64,000 nt of DNA from the NCBI RefSeq assembly GCF_020536995.1, contig NC_068359.1, positions 120,702,436-120,766,435 on the forward strand, in the 5' to 3' direction. Origin of the DNA: Dreissena polymorpha. Taxonomy: Eukaryota > Mollusca > Bivalvia > Myida > Dreissenidae. The position numbers were made by a program, and so were the translations under genes. The notes under the pieces are model-generated. The model did no database searches. It was not told where the DNA came from and saw nothing but the letters and a program-made list of their open reading frames with translations. Shown one piece after another: positions 34,827 to 46,185 of the stretch. The stretch's first letter is position 1. Every line of letters starts with the position of its first letter.

Positions 34827-37800
34827 CTGGAAAACAATGCAAGGATACGGGTTAAAAAATACAATAAAATGGATTTCAAAACAACAACAGGTACGTTTTT
34901 AAAAATCAAATTAGCTAGTGTTATCATTTATGATTGTTTTTAAATGTTTTTGAACATGCATGCATGCGACATACATGGAAGCTGTATGCTCAGATTCGAT
35001 GCCTTAAGAATAAAATAATAAAATAACAAGAAGTATTCAATTTAAGTAAAGTTGTAAGCGTGCTTATATGGAAGCTCTTAACTAATTGGGTTGCGCATTT
35101 AATTTAGGCGGTTTGCAATATGGTTTGTTATTACCTCTGACTGTCGAATAAACGGCATAAATGTCGGATGTTTCTGCAACCAATTCAATAGGATGAACAG
35201 GTGTCGCATCCATCGTTATACTTTCGAAGTCAAAAGGCATTGTCCATGGTCGCCTATCTCCTCGGCATGCATTGATTAAAAAAAGCTTAGGTCGACCTAT
35301 GTGAATATACATTCATAAATATATAGTACATACTTGTTAAAATGATCACGTTCGTACATACTTTACAAGCACTTCAAAGTACGATTTACTTCCACGGTAT
35401 GAATATTGAATGGCAATTAGTAAATCTTTACTTAATCATGTTACACATATTTCTTAGTCAGTTCAGATCTGATATGCTATGTTTTTATTTATGCATACTG
35501 TTAAAAATCTTATAACTGTTTTCGAAAAATTGCTGATTTTATTTGTGCACGGCATGATCTCGAAACAATTCGTTGTATGTACTTTTTTTTGTTTTAGAAC
35601 AATTTGATGATGCCAAGTACCTGCAAATGCTGACATATTGCGGTTGTCAAATGTTTCAATAATTTCGTTGTATGATTGAACTTTTCCATCAGATGTAATG
35701 ATGCCTTTCTATGAAGTTAAAAAGTATATGTTATTGTTAATAAAGTATCAACAATTAAAAAAATAAAGATATATATAACATTTTGCAAAGTCATCACCAT
35801 ACTAAAAAATAAGGTTAATGTTTTTTTTATAATGAATACAATATTAAATTTGCACAGCCTTCCATTCACAATTACTTAAGTACTTAACATAACCAATCAA
35901 TTCAAACCATTTTGGAATTCAACAAAAGAATGTTAAATCAATAATTTTTTTACAAATTCTTTATCTTATAAGGATTTTCATAAATCAGAGTAATACAACG
36001 TGCAATTACTTCATTTCCATGCGCCATAACTATGCAGATGAAACAGTAAAATCTTGCGTCGATACTTTTCTTAACATCTTCGAAAAACGCTCTCAGTTCT
36101 TCTCTAGTCATATTATTATTTCCGAGTAATACACTATGTTGGAGTTCATGCTGAAAAAACCCAACCAACTTTGTGACATCCTTTTCCGAACCTGAAAAGT
36201 CAATGCATAGGTAAATATGTATACAAACAGATTAAATAATCCTATGGGTAAATGATGAGATTATACCGAGGAACGACAACCCGATACGCTTGGTTGCACT
36301 GATAAGATTAGAAACGTTTACGCTTTGTTGAATTTTGTATTGAAACTTCATCCTTAAGCGTCAACCTCTTTAACGACAGAACGTACCTAATATAATTCAA
36401 TGCAGTATTTCATCGAGTAAAGCCGATGAAGATATTTAAGGAATCTTTTTTTACATCATTTGGCAATAGTTTAATACAGATGTTTTAGTTAAAATCTTGC
36501 AACGCGCGAATATTTTTTTTTTAAATGTTATCATAAACTAAATTTGTAAATGTAAAGAAAATGTGTTTACTTTCGTTTTGATATGAAATCGAATATTAAT
36601 GTAAATGAGATCCTACCATCCCATGCATACATGTTTTACCTGTTATGAAATGCAAATATGGGTATGTTCAAACCTATCTTGCTTGAGTTCGATTGCACTT
36701 AAACGAACACTTGTTTAAAGCCAATGTATCGTTTTATTGGAACTAACCATTTGTAATGAGATGCTGGATCATGGTTACGCTTCCTGAGGAGATGCTTTTC
36801 ATTGAAAGTAAATTGAAATGGTTTTTACAATAGTATTAGTGATAGTATAAATAATGTGTCAATATAGAGCTTACAATATCTAATAAAAAACGCGCATTGC
36901 GATGCAATGCATAACCTATGATGAAACGCTAATTGTGCTGCAAAAGAGTGAGTAATGTTACATATACAAGGAGAACGCTATTGTTGTGCTGAGCTTTAAA
37001 TCCGTGGTCATAATAATTTTTAAATATAGATTCACCTTGTCTGCTATGCGAGTAGTTTATGATGAGCACAAAGCCTTTTCCCGAAGTAGGATATGCAACA
37101 TCAACTACAAAAGCCAAATATACACATATCACTCGAAACCGTATAATGTAAATAAGAAAAGCGACAAAAACTACGTTTATTAACTGAATGTAAATCGAAG
37201 GATCATTATGTCGTTATTCATTACATACTGACTTTATAAAAATAGCTAGTAGATCATTTTAATTGCAAATTGAATTTCGAGTAGTTTACACATACCGCAA
37301 GTATTAGGACATTAAATGAGTACATAAATACACCAGATATATGCAGCACTGTAATTATTATATCGATAAAGAACTACATTTAGCATGGCTATTGCCAAGC
37401 AATATATGTCCACTATCGGCTCCACCTTTGTCATATTTTTTTTATTTGTTGCCATAGCAGCCATAATTTTTGATGTAGGAACAAAATGAAATGACGTGCA
37501 TAATGTCCATATTGCCATCTATCCATGTTTCAAGTTTCATGAAAAAATATTAAGAACTTTTAAAGTTATCGCAGGATCCAGAAAAAACACCATTTTCAGC
37601 AGTATTTCTAGTCTATTTGTTGCCATAACAACCATAATTTTGGACGTAGAAACAAAATGAAATGACGTGCATAATATCCATATTGCCATCTATCCATGTT
37701 TCAAGTTTCATGAAAAAATAATAAGAACTTTTAAAATAATCGCAGGATCCAGAAAAACACACCATTTTCAGCAGTATTTCTAGTCTATTTGTTGCCATAG

Positions 37801-40250
37801 CAACCAGAATTGTTGACGTAGGAACAAAATGAAATAACGTGCATAATCTCCATATTGCCATCTATCCATGTATCAAGTTTCGTGAAAAAATATGAAGAAC
37901 TTTTAAAGTAATCGCATGATCCAGAAAAAAACACCATTTTCAGCAGTATTTCTAGTCTATTTGTCGTCATAGCAACCAGAATTCTTGACGTAGGAACACA
38001 ATAAAGTGACCTGCATAATGTCCATATTGCCATCTATCCATGTTTTAAGTTTCATGAAAAAAAATAATAAGAACTTTAAAAGTTATCACAGGATCCAGAA
38101 AAACACACCATTTTCAGCAGTATTTCTAGTCTATTTGTCGCCATAGCAACCAGAATTCTTGACGTTCAAAATGAAATGACGTGCATAATGTCCATATTGC
38201 CATCTATCCATGTTTAAAGTTTCACGAAAAATATTAAGAACTTTTAAAGTTATCGCAGGATCCAGAAAAGTGTGACAGATACACAGAGCGAAAACCATAA
38301 GTCCTCACCGGTGAAACCGGTAGGGGACTAATACACTGCATTATGAAAGTGAGTGTAGACCATTGTGGAAATTTTAAACTCACTGCTTTCTACCAGTCCC
38401 CGCTCTAAAACTGCTGGGTGTATAAACTGTGCATAACGCCTTTGTTGATGCGAACCTCTTTCCAGTGGGGCGACTATTTAAAGTAATTTTGCAAAGGATT
38501 ATGTTTCAGGGCTTATGTTCAACCACGCAGTAGTTTAACTATCACTTCACCTTACATATTAATCTTGTTTTATAATATTGTTTTGCAAATATTCATTCAT
38601 ATATTTTTATGAAATAATAAATTAAAGATTAATATTAATCAATTAATAGCTATTCGGAAGATTATACCACTTTATTTGTTTCTTAATAACAAACATATAC
38701 ATTTCTCAACAGAGTTTAAAAGGATTTTCATAGAATACGGTCATCACTCTTTTCGGACACCCCCCTTTTGGGCCAAAATAATTAAAAACGGATTAGGGTC
38801 ATAAAACCTGGGATAAGCATGCCTGAGGGCAATGGACCATAAACTTTTCGTGATTGGGAAAATAACCATGTATTCCGGTGAAAAATTGCTTCACTCAACA
38901 ATATTTTAAATGATATCTTCCTATTAAGGGAGCGGTATTAATAATTTACTTTTTTGTTCTGTATCAGTTCAGGCAAGAGTTAGTAAAGCTAAAGTTGTAT
39001 TTATTTCAAAGTAGAACCACTCTTTTGCATTGTTTTATTGCTTTTATTTCAATATAATTAAAAATTGTGGACATTTAAATTTTGTCTCTAAATTTTCGGA
39101 CACCTGAAATGTTTGAATATTTAACGTATCTTAATTTTCGGACACGAAAAAAAAATATTTTTAAGTGTCCGAAAACTTAGAGTAATTACGGTAATTAGGA
39201 TTAAGAAAAAAAAACAACATATTTGTTTGCATCTTTTTGATGTAATACATTTGTCTTCTTCACGAGTAAATGTATGTTAACATCTTAACATTTACCTTGG
39301 AAAAACAATATATACAGAAAGTAATGACTTAGTATACTATGTCGGATTTTTCTTGTAAATAACCAGCCTTTAGTTTAACTAAACTTGTTTCGAAGAACTA
39401 TTGGTAATCAAGCATAAATAAATTGACATCATTAGAAGTAATATACCTGGAGCATTCAACTTACACTTATTCGCAAACAATTAGTTATGTATAATACACA
39501 TGTTTGTATCGTGATATTTGATTGTTGATCGTTTAGACTCAAATAATATAGTTATATTTTAAAATAAATAGTTCACAATACGTTAATCATTTACAGTTGA
39601 TAATATGAAAATATTGTATTTTTTTGGAATTGTTTTGCACTAAGAATTAACCACAACAGAAACAACAAATCTGAGCCATGCACATGTCTTGCATACCGTT
39701 TAACACTTTTCACTCTGTCAACACTAGTTGGAACATACTTTCGACATACGATTATCTGAAAATCGTTCAGTAAAATTGTCTCACTCTAAGCCCAATCATT
39801 CCTCAATGCTGGACAGGTAAACGATATATAAACATGAAAAGGTAGTAAAACAGTTCTTCAATGCAGGGTTTCAATGTACATGCATCTGTTTAACTGTGCC
39901 TTGAATATTTGATGATGAGTATGGGTCTCAAATTTAGCTGTCCAGACACTTCAAGTGTGTAAAAGAAATATTAAGATATATTTGAGTATGATAAAACATA
40001 CAATTTGATTCTTACAAAATATTCCGAAATACATACTTGCTAACATTTGCAGTTGTGTTTCTGGTTGAGAAACTGGTTCAATTGGTATAGCATGTTCTGT
40101 TGGTGTTGCATCCTCATCATGATTTTGGGCTTCAAAACAACTGATGAGAGATGAGAGAATAGAGGGATTGGTTTGTAGATTGTCGTCAAAATCATTGTTG
40201 TGAATGATCCCCAACTGATCGGATGAATTTGACGAGTTAACACAGCCCAT
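34624..40250 (-). CDS. Caspase-like cysteine protease with MGCVNSS N terminus, six coding exons
   Basis: Predicted coding exons, 5' to 3' on the minus strand, are 40250-40037, 37104-37036, 36191-36010, 35708-35621, 35296-35135 and 34826-34624: 918 nt, 305 residues, all with GT-AG borders and matching phases. The first 71 codons are a Ser-, Asn- and Gln-rich prodomain with no CARD or DED, beginning MGCVNSS; Gly2, Cys3 and Ser6 fit N-myristoylation plus palmitoylation. The caspase domain follows: YPTSGKGFVLIINYSHSRQG (S1 Arg in SRQG), catalytic His in MAHGNE, catalytic Cys in INACRG, p10 start VYSTV, then GFVSTRDTQEGSIFIQ with the p10 Arg. It is convergent with the plus-strand paralog and looks intact, so this is the more likely functional copy. 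Membrane anchoring is inferred from the N terminus only. Confidence 0.88.
35135..35296 (-). CDS. Exon 5 of the minus-strand caspase gene: catalytic Cys exon
   Basis: 162 nt, one codon shorter than its paralog, donor AGAG/GTAATA. It encodes RPKLFLINACRGDRRPW with the catalytic Cys, a linker with Asp residues (PFDFESITMDATPV), then ETSDIYAVYSTVR. Confidence 0.9.
35621..35708 (-). CDS. Exon 4 of the minus-strand caspase gene
   Basis: 88 nt, equal to the paralog exon, phase 0 in, donor GCAG/GTACTT. It encodes KGIITSDGKVQSYNEIIETF then DNRNMSAFA. Confidence 0.88.
36010..36191 (-). CDS. Exon 3 of the minus-strand caspase gene: catalytic His exon
   Basis: 182 nt, equal to the paralog exon. The acceptor is TTGACTTTTCAG and the donor is GAA/GTAATT in phase 0. 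It encodes SEKDVTKLVGFFQHELQHSV through FYCFICIVMAHGNE. Its normal donor is the reference for the missing one at 26719. Confidence 0.9.
37036..37104 (-). CDS. Exon 2 of the minus-strand caspase gene: start of p20
   Basis: 69 nt, acceptor TTGGCTTTTGTAG, donor CAAG/GTGAAT. It encodes DVAYPTSGKGFVLIINYSHS then RQ and the first base of Gly. Same length and phase as plus-strand exon 3. Confidence 0.88.
37424..38330 (+). mobile_element. Pearl/HINE-like Helitron relative with five core repeats of about 172 bp
   Basis: Five tandem copies of a core of about 172 bp are marked by (G)TCTATTTGTTGCCATA and TCCATATTGCCATCTATCCA; copies 2-5 start at about 37611, 37783, 37954 and 38129. They are followed by a short ACAGATACACAGAGCG tract and a hairpin at 38300-38330 (AGTCCTCACCGG, loop TGAA, pairing with the ACCGGTAGGGGACT arm). 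Core repeats, simple tract and terminal hairpin match the known layout of bivalve pearl elements, classed as Helitron-associated (HINE). It lies in intron 1 of the minus-strand caspase gene. The left end is not defined. Confidence 0.8.
38738..39191. mobile_element. Tc1/mariner-type MITE, 454 bp, TA flanks
   Basis: The termini CGGTCATCACTCTTTTCGGACAC and the complement of GTGTCCGAAAACTTAGAGTA are inverted repeats of about 25 bp. TA lies on both sides (38736-38737 and 39192-39193). Extra direct TTTTCGGACAC copies occur inside near the right end. There is no coding capacity. It sits in intron 1 of the minus-strand caspase gene. Confidence 0.75.
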
Positions 40251-40293
40251 GATTAATAGTTATTTGCCAGGGGAAAATACAACACAGATGGCT
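40037..40293 (-). CDS. Exon 1 of the minus-strand caspase gene: acylation-type N terminus
   Basis: A very strong acceptor (TTGTTTTTGTTTTCATTGCAG) starts the exon at 40293, so a non-coding leader exon lies upstream. The ATG at 40250 is the first in the exon and has a good context (A at -3, G at +4). It encodes MGCVNSSNSSDQLG and continues Asn-, Gln- and Glu-rich to ETQLQMLA. The donor is GCAA/GTATGT in phase 1. The sequence is unrelated to exons 1A and 1B of the other locus, although phase and position are the same. Confidence 0.75.
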
Positions 40294-42330
40294 CTGCAAT
40301 GAAAACAAAAACAATTATACATAAACAGTATACATTTGTAGACAGTTCATCTATTACGTTTATAGCGTCAAAGAAATAGTGCAGACGGTTGTTGAACAGA
40401 AATGCAGATTAAAATGTGATAAGATACAAATTGGAATGAAAATTAAACGAGCAAAATAAATTTTATTTTGTTTATCGAAACAATTAAGTTCAACAACCAA
40501 TTATTATTAATACATTTATACCAATAAACATTACCAAGAAAAAAGCAGACATTTAATAGCATGAAATAGTTCGTCCTTGCTGAATAAAATCAACGCAAAT
40601 ATCACACCAGTTATTAATGTCTGAAGGAACAATATACGATATTTAATTTACGACCTAGATTAAATAGAAATTCATTTGTCTTACTAATTAAGTCTTTGTG
40701 CAATACATGCATTAAATATATATAACATATTACTTATCATTTTCTTCACTTCATTTGTTAATTTACGATGTACTTCATCATTTCAAACAGACAGTTTATC
40801 GACTTCGCGCATAGATCCTCTTATAACGATAAATATTGAGGGATATTAAAATCATTCTCAATCGGGCATATTTTCTACGAAATGGGTATACTTCAACAGC
40901 GAATGTACATCAAGGTTTGACAATAAACTCTCTATTAAAACTACAGCAAAACACAGAGAGCACATAATACAGCTTATAAATAATAATTTGAACATCTAGT
41001 GTCCTTAACATTTTTTTCGTGCAAAAAATTAATATCAAACGAAACGTGCATTTGCAGAACGCATTAAACAGAAACTGCGTTTTGCAATAATACAAATATT
41101 GTAAACAATGCAGATCCCACAAGAAACATGAAGCATGAGTTTACAGTATATTCGTCGCTGATAAAATCTCTTTGCATTCAAAAGGAATGTTTCGCTAAAT
41201 TGTAGGATGACGACACATACATAATGGTAAAACACTAATAATCTCATAATTAAAACCACAAGGATGTGTATGCAAGAAAGTTATAGAAGAGACATTTGCA
41301 GGTTCTATTGAAACGTATGGTTACGGTTGTATACAGACCTTAATAAAATCATTTGAAACATGTTAATTTCAACCTATTAAGATATTAAGACGATATGGTT
41401 TGCATGTACCGTGTACAGTAGTCACGTGATGTTATGAGACACTGCTGCTATGGAAGGGTTTAAGCTTGTTTGAACGAATTAGCTAATTAGTCTATCTATA
41501 TTGTGACAGCATACTATATTTAACAAAGATAGCGAATTACTAGCTCTGGGTTGATAAAAGAATACATTAAAGAGACAAAGCCAATTATATTTCGCTAATT
41601 TTAGTGACGTTTTGGAAAATAAATTGAGCCAAAAAGTGACCATATAAAATATTACAGATCTCATATTTCAACATTTAAGTATTTTTAATTTATGGCCATT
41701 AAGTTAACCAAGTTTTCCAATAAATGTTTGCTACTATCTTATATAGGGACATGTCATTAACTTTAGTTTGCTTTAGCCAATATTGATGACACTTTTTATA
41801 TAGCAAAAGTAAAGCAATAACACGATTTGTATTGTGTTTGTGCGTGTCGCATCAATGTCAAGATCACTGCAACTATACATAGAAAGTTGAATATCTTAAC
41901 TTCAGATTTAGGGTTTGCATGTTGTTTGTAGGTAGCTTACACAGAGACGCAGCTTGGGGTGAGGGCTAGTTAGGTCAAAGGTTAAGGTCACATTTTATTC
42001 AATAGATTTACGATTCCCACTCGATAACTTGAGTTTGGTAAAATGTGTTTTACAAGTTAATTGTGTGTGTAGGTAGCTTACTTACTTGTGTGAAGTCCGG
42101 GTTAAGTTCGTACTCACTGTTACTTAAAATAGATAAACTTGTTTTGCTTATTAACTTGAGTTTGGATGGATGTTTTGCATTTTTGGCCAATTGGATAAAG
42201 GCTTAAACTAGAAAAAACAACAACCGTTTCTTCTCAATTAGATAGCTTATATGTTCCTTAAAGTTTGTGGTAAAGCAATTTATATGCTGACCTAGATTGA
42301 GACTGCACATTAATAAAATACATATGTTAA

Positions 42331-42560
42331 AGGGACTTGTTCACATTTCGGTCAAAAAATTATTCTTAAAATAATTAAAATAGAATGTGTACACAATGTT
42401 AAACAAGAGAAATAACTAGATGTATTATCTTCATTTCAAATCGGCAATATAATAAAGCGTATGTAACGCGATAATTTAGGAAATACAAAGCGTTTATTTT
42501 CGTTTATAATTTGTATAGTCTGTATCGTAGTAGTAACGCTTAAGCGGACTATTTTATTGG
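42331..42560 (+). mobile_element. Probable truncated TTAA-type MITE, left end only
   Basis: TTAA followed by AGGGACTTGTTCACATTTCGG matches the start of the AGGGAC(A)TTTTCACA elements. No matching right end was found, and the interior differs from the tRNA-bearing copies. Confidence 0.35.
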
Positions 42561-45500
42561 TTCCGGTTTCGAAAACCGTTTATGGCAACATATTTTATGC
42601 TTTTTGTTTCATTCATCCTTTGTTTAAATTATGATTTAATACGATTCAAAGCATTTTGGATATGCTAGTTAACATTTTATATGACTTGTTTTGGAAAATC
42701 TGTGCACAAAATCTATTAACCATGATTACCTGGTCTCATTGCATTGCAATGTTTCTTGCTGTATTATTTTGTAGGTCATCATTCATGCAAAAATTAGTAC
42801 ATTGTTCACAGATTAATGTTATCTTCACCTTTACGGGCGTATTTTGTGAGAAGTTGTTACTCTTAAAAATTATTAGCTTTCGCATAAGCAAGAACAAACA
42901 AAGTGCACCTTCTTCAGGCGCCAGGATAGCTTTCCACACGTGTCGTTGGCTATAAATAAAATGTTCTTATTTTTTATTATCGAACATCGTGAAGAACAAA
43001 CTATTGTTTATACAAAAAAAGCCAAGTGATGACAAATATAAAATATCTGATTTAATACCATGTATAGATACGTGGACTTCACATGAAACAGCTCACATCC
43101 TCTTGCACAAATATGTATAATTTTCCCCATATATGGAAGCTATTTCAATTTAATGTTGTTAACATTGAATTTGCGATGAAGCGTTTTGAATGTCAATACA
43201 TTTTCCAGATCTTAAAAATATGTACGGTCCTTTTTACAAACCACACTTGTTAAAGTATCAGCAACTTAAACATCATTTAACAACCCACATATTCTTATTG
43301 GTAATGAAAAGATGGAATTCAAATCGTAACATTTTATTTCCTTATAAACTTCACAGATATTCCAAAATGTATTTGCCTGTTCTCTTCAAATTCCCTAAAT
43401 ATGTAGACTTTTCTTGATAGTTTCAAGTACATATAGACACCTCTGTGTTTATCGTTTTATTCACAAGTCAAACATTAAGCGCTCTATAAAATTGTTATCT
43501 AAATACATATATCGGAACAAATGCTGAGAAAAATGAGCTAGGGATAAATGGTTTTTATATTTACTAGATATGAATCATATTTAATCATGTTGTTTTTCAT
43601 GTATTGTTTGTTTACATGGCATTTTTTAAATAATTTATAAATAAAACCTTTACCAAGCCACCATGTAATGAAAGCGTTAATTTGCTTTTAATTGGAAAAT
43701 ATTTATTATCGTGTGATTTATTGGATTTATTAGTCCCATAATCATTAATAAAACTTGAGTCAATCATAAATATTTCACAAAAATAAATATAAAGACTACA
43801 AAAAGGTTTATATGTGCAATAAGCAACTCTGTAAGTTAACGTCTATCAAACCAACAATTTAGACTGTTTAGAAAGGATATGACAAATAACAGTTTTGACC
43901 TTGAGAATATGACATAATATCGACCATAAAATCAACAAAAGACAAGGCTGTAACGCAAATGGTAAATGTGATAAAAAGAAATGTATATCTTCAAAATATA
44001 CTTGGCAACCAAATTCTTAAACACGATTTGAACATTGGATAATGAATAAGTTATTTCTATTTCATAGAGGTAGTTAAAATAATTTAAATGATGAAGCATT
44101 TATGAACATTTTCCTTTTTTTCTGAAATTAATGTCACTTTGATATGATAATCATCCCAAATTTGAAACTAGCCTTTTTACACATAAATATGAACAAGTTT
44201 GAACCGAATGGAAAGTGTTTTATAGCTGGCTTCCAAATGCTTAGAAATTCAGATGAATATGATCGTATATCTTATTGATAGAATTCCTGCATATCGACAA
44301 CCCAGCAACACTACTTGTAAGATATTGGGCAAACAAAATGTAAAATGAAATATGTTGTTAAGTTTATGCCCTTATCGCTCTGGTTAAATATGAAAAAACA
44401 CTAACATTTTCCTAAATTTCCCACCAGATAAAACAATCAACCTAATTGGGTCAGGTAGTAGACGTGTGTTTATCTCAGTTATTTATGAAGTGCATTCATA
44501 AATAATCTTAAAGGATAAAAAAGCACAGTATTTACGGGTATTTATGAACACATGTACATCACTATTACTAAAGAATCATATTTTTATGGAAATCATATAT
44601 AACGAACCTTGAAAACTGGCTAAAATAAGGCGTTTAAAGGAACTATATAAACATTAAAAAAATATATGTGATGCAAAATGACAGTAAATGTAAAAGATAT
44701 ATTCCAATCTAACTTGGAATGCAAGTATCAAAATTGATAAATGTGACAAATTATTACAATACATTTTTAATTAAGTCATTGTACATAAAATTGTCCGAGC
44801 AACAGGTACAACTTTTGTCGTCATCTGTCATTTTATCAAAAAGAAATAAATAACAACACACTTAATAACTTGAACTGTTTGAAAATATAAGTCTCTATTC
44901 ACAGGTGAATAACTTTAACGGTTAGAAATGACAAAAGCCCTTATGCACAAATGAATATCTGACTTACAATAACATGTCTTTACATTAATTCCATAACAAA
45001 TGCAAGAACATTGATCTGGTAGGATATACATTGCATAACATGTCAATTATAATTATAGAAATTTAACACAAAATAATGCGTTACTTGTGCAGTTAAAATT
45101 ACAAAAGTTGATAGTTACAAGATCGTTTCAATTAGTTTTCGCGAAATAGATGTACATACCAAATCACTCATTATAAAATAAGAAATTATTATTTTGCGAA
45201 GCATACTTTTACATTAATGATTTAAAATAAAACATTATGACACCGCCAAACAAGTTTAGTAAAACGTTTATACAACGCCAACAATATAACGTACAACCTA
45301 AAAACAACGCAAACATTTAGAGTTACACGCTTAGATAACTGCAAGAATGTAAGAGAGTATTCTTCCAATATAAAATTGAAGTATTTATACACATGTGCTG
45401 TGTTGAAATCGACAAATGGCATATGTATTAGTAAGTACGTTAACATAATATTAAACGCGACAAACGACCCACGATTTACAAACCGGATAAAACATGCTTC

Positions 45501-46171
45501 TGACGAACGAGTGTCGGTTAAAATAATAACACAAATGCACATTAATAACGTTCGACTTAAACAAGCAAATTTATACAAGTGATTATAATCTTGCTATGGA
45601 CTAGTTATTGAGATCACATGATTTCATGAAATGGCGTCATACAGACTATTTTGTGTAGTCGTTTTTTAACCGACAAACGACTAGACTATGCGACTAACCT
45701 TTGCGCATTAAAACGAGATCGTATTCGAAACATACCTTAAATATTAATCTGTTTGATCATGTTGCAACTCCTTAAAACAGGTTTCTCTCAAATTAAACAT
45801 TTTAAAATTCAAATTCGAGATCACTGAAAATACGTTTTTTTTTTAATTCCAATCGAAGATATCCGAACAATAAAAACAAATTACCTGTTCTACTTCACGA
45901 ATTTATTTATTGCGCATATTGGCTGTTACACCTCAAGTTAATACTTAAGCCCGGCCAATTCATTCCTTAAGCCAACAATCGCTATGCGCGGAAAGTAAAC
46001 ACTTCAACGGGAATGATATCACAGGCATGTATTAACTGATATTAATTCGTTTTTTTAACATAATAATTTGCTACTCGCGTTCAAAATATAGACGTTTGAA
46101 AATGCAGAATGCGAGCTTTTGTCAAAATATAGTAGACCCTTTTCACAATAATCAAAAATTGATAGAGGGCG

Positions 46172-46185
46172 GAGTCACGTGACTC
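46172..46185. promoter_or_regulatory. 14 bp palindrome with CACGTG E-box
   Basis: GAGTCACGTGACTC is a perfect palindrome containing GTCACGTGAC, which matches the CLEAR-type site bound by MiT/TFE bHLH-Zip factors. It lies in a locally CpG-richer patch (46160-46265). No nearby gene is identified, so function is speculative. Confidence 0.3.

Noticed and set aside
37424-38280. Regular direct repeats, considered as a CRISPR-like array
   Set aside because: The 172 bp units are contiguous and diverged with no spacers, in a eukaryotic intron; the layout fits a pearl/HINE element.
45222-45578. 118-codon frame on the minus strand, the longest outside repeats and exons
   Set aside because: Hydrophobic and low-complexity in an AT-rich region, no domain, no splice context; an antisense frame is also open.
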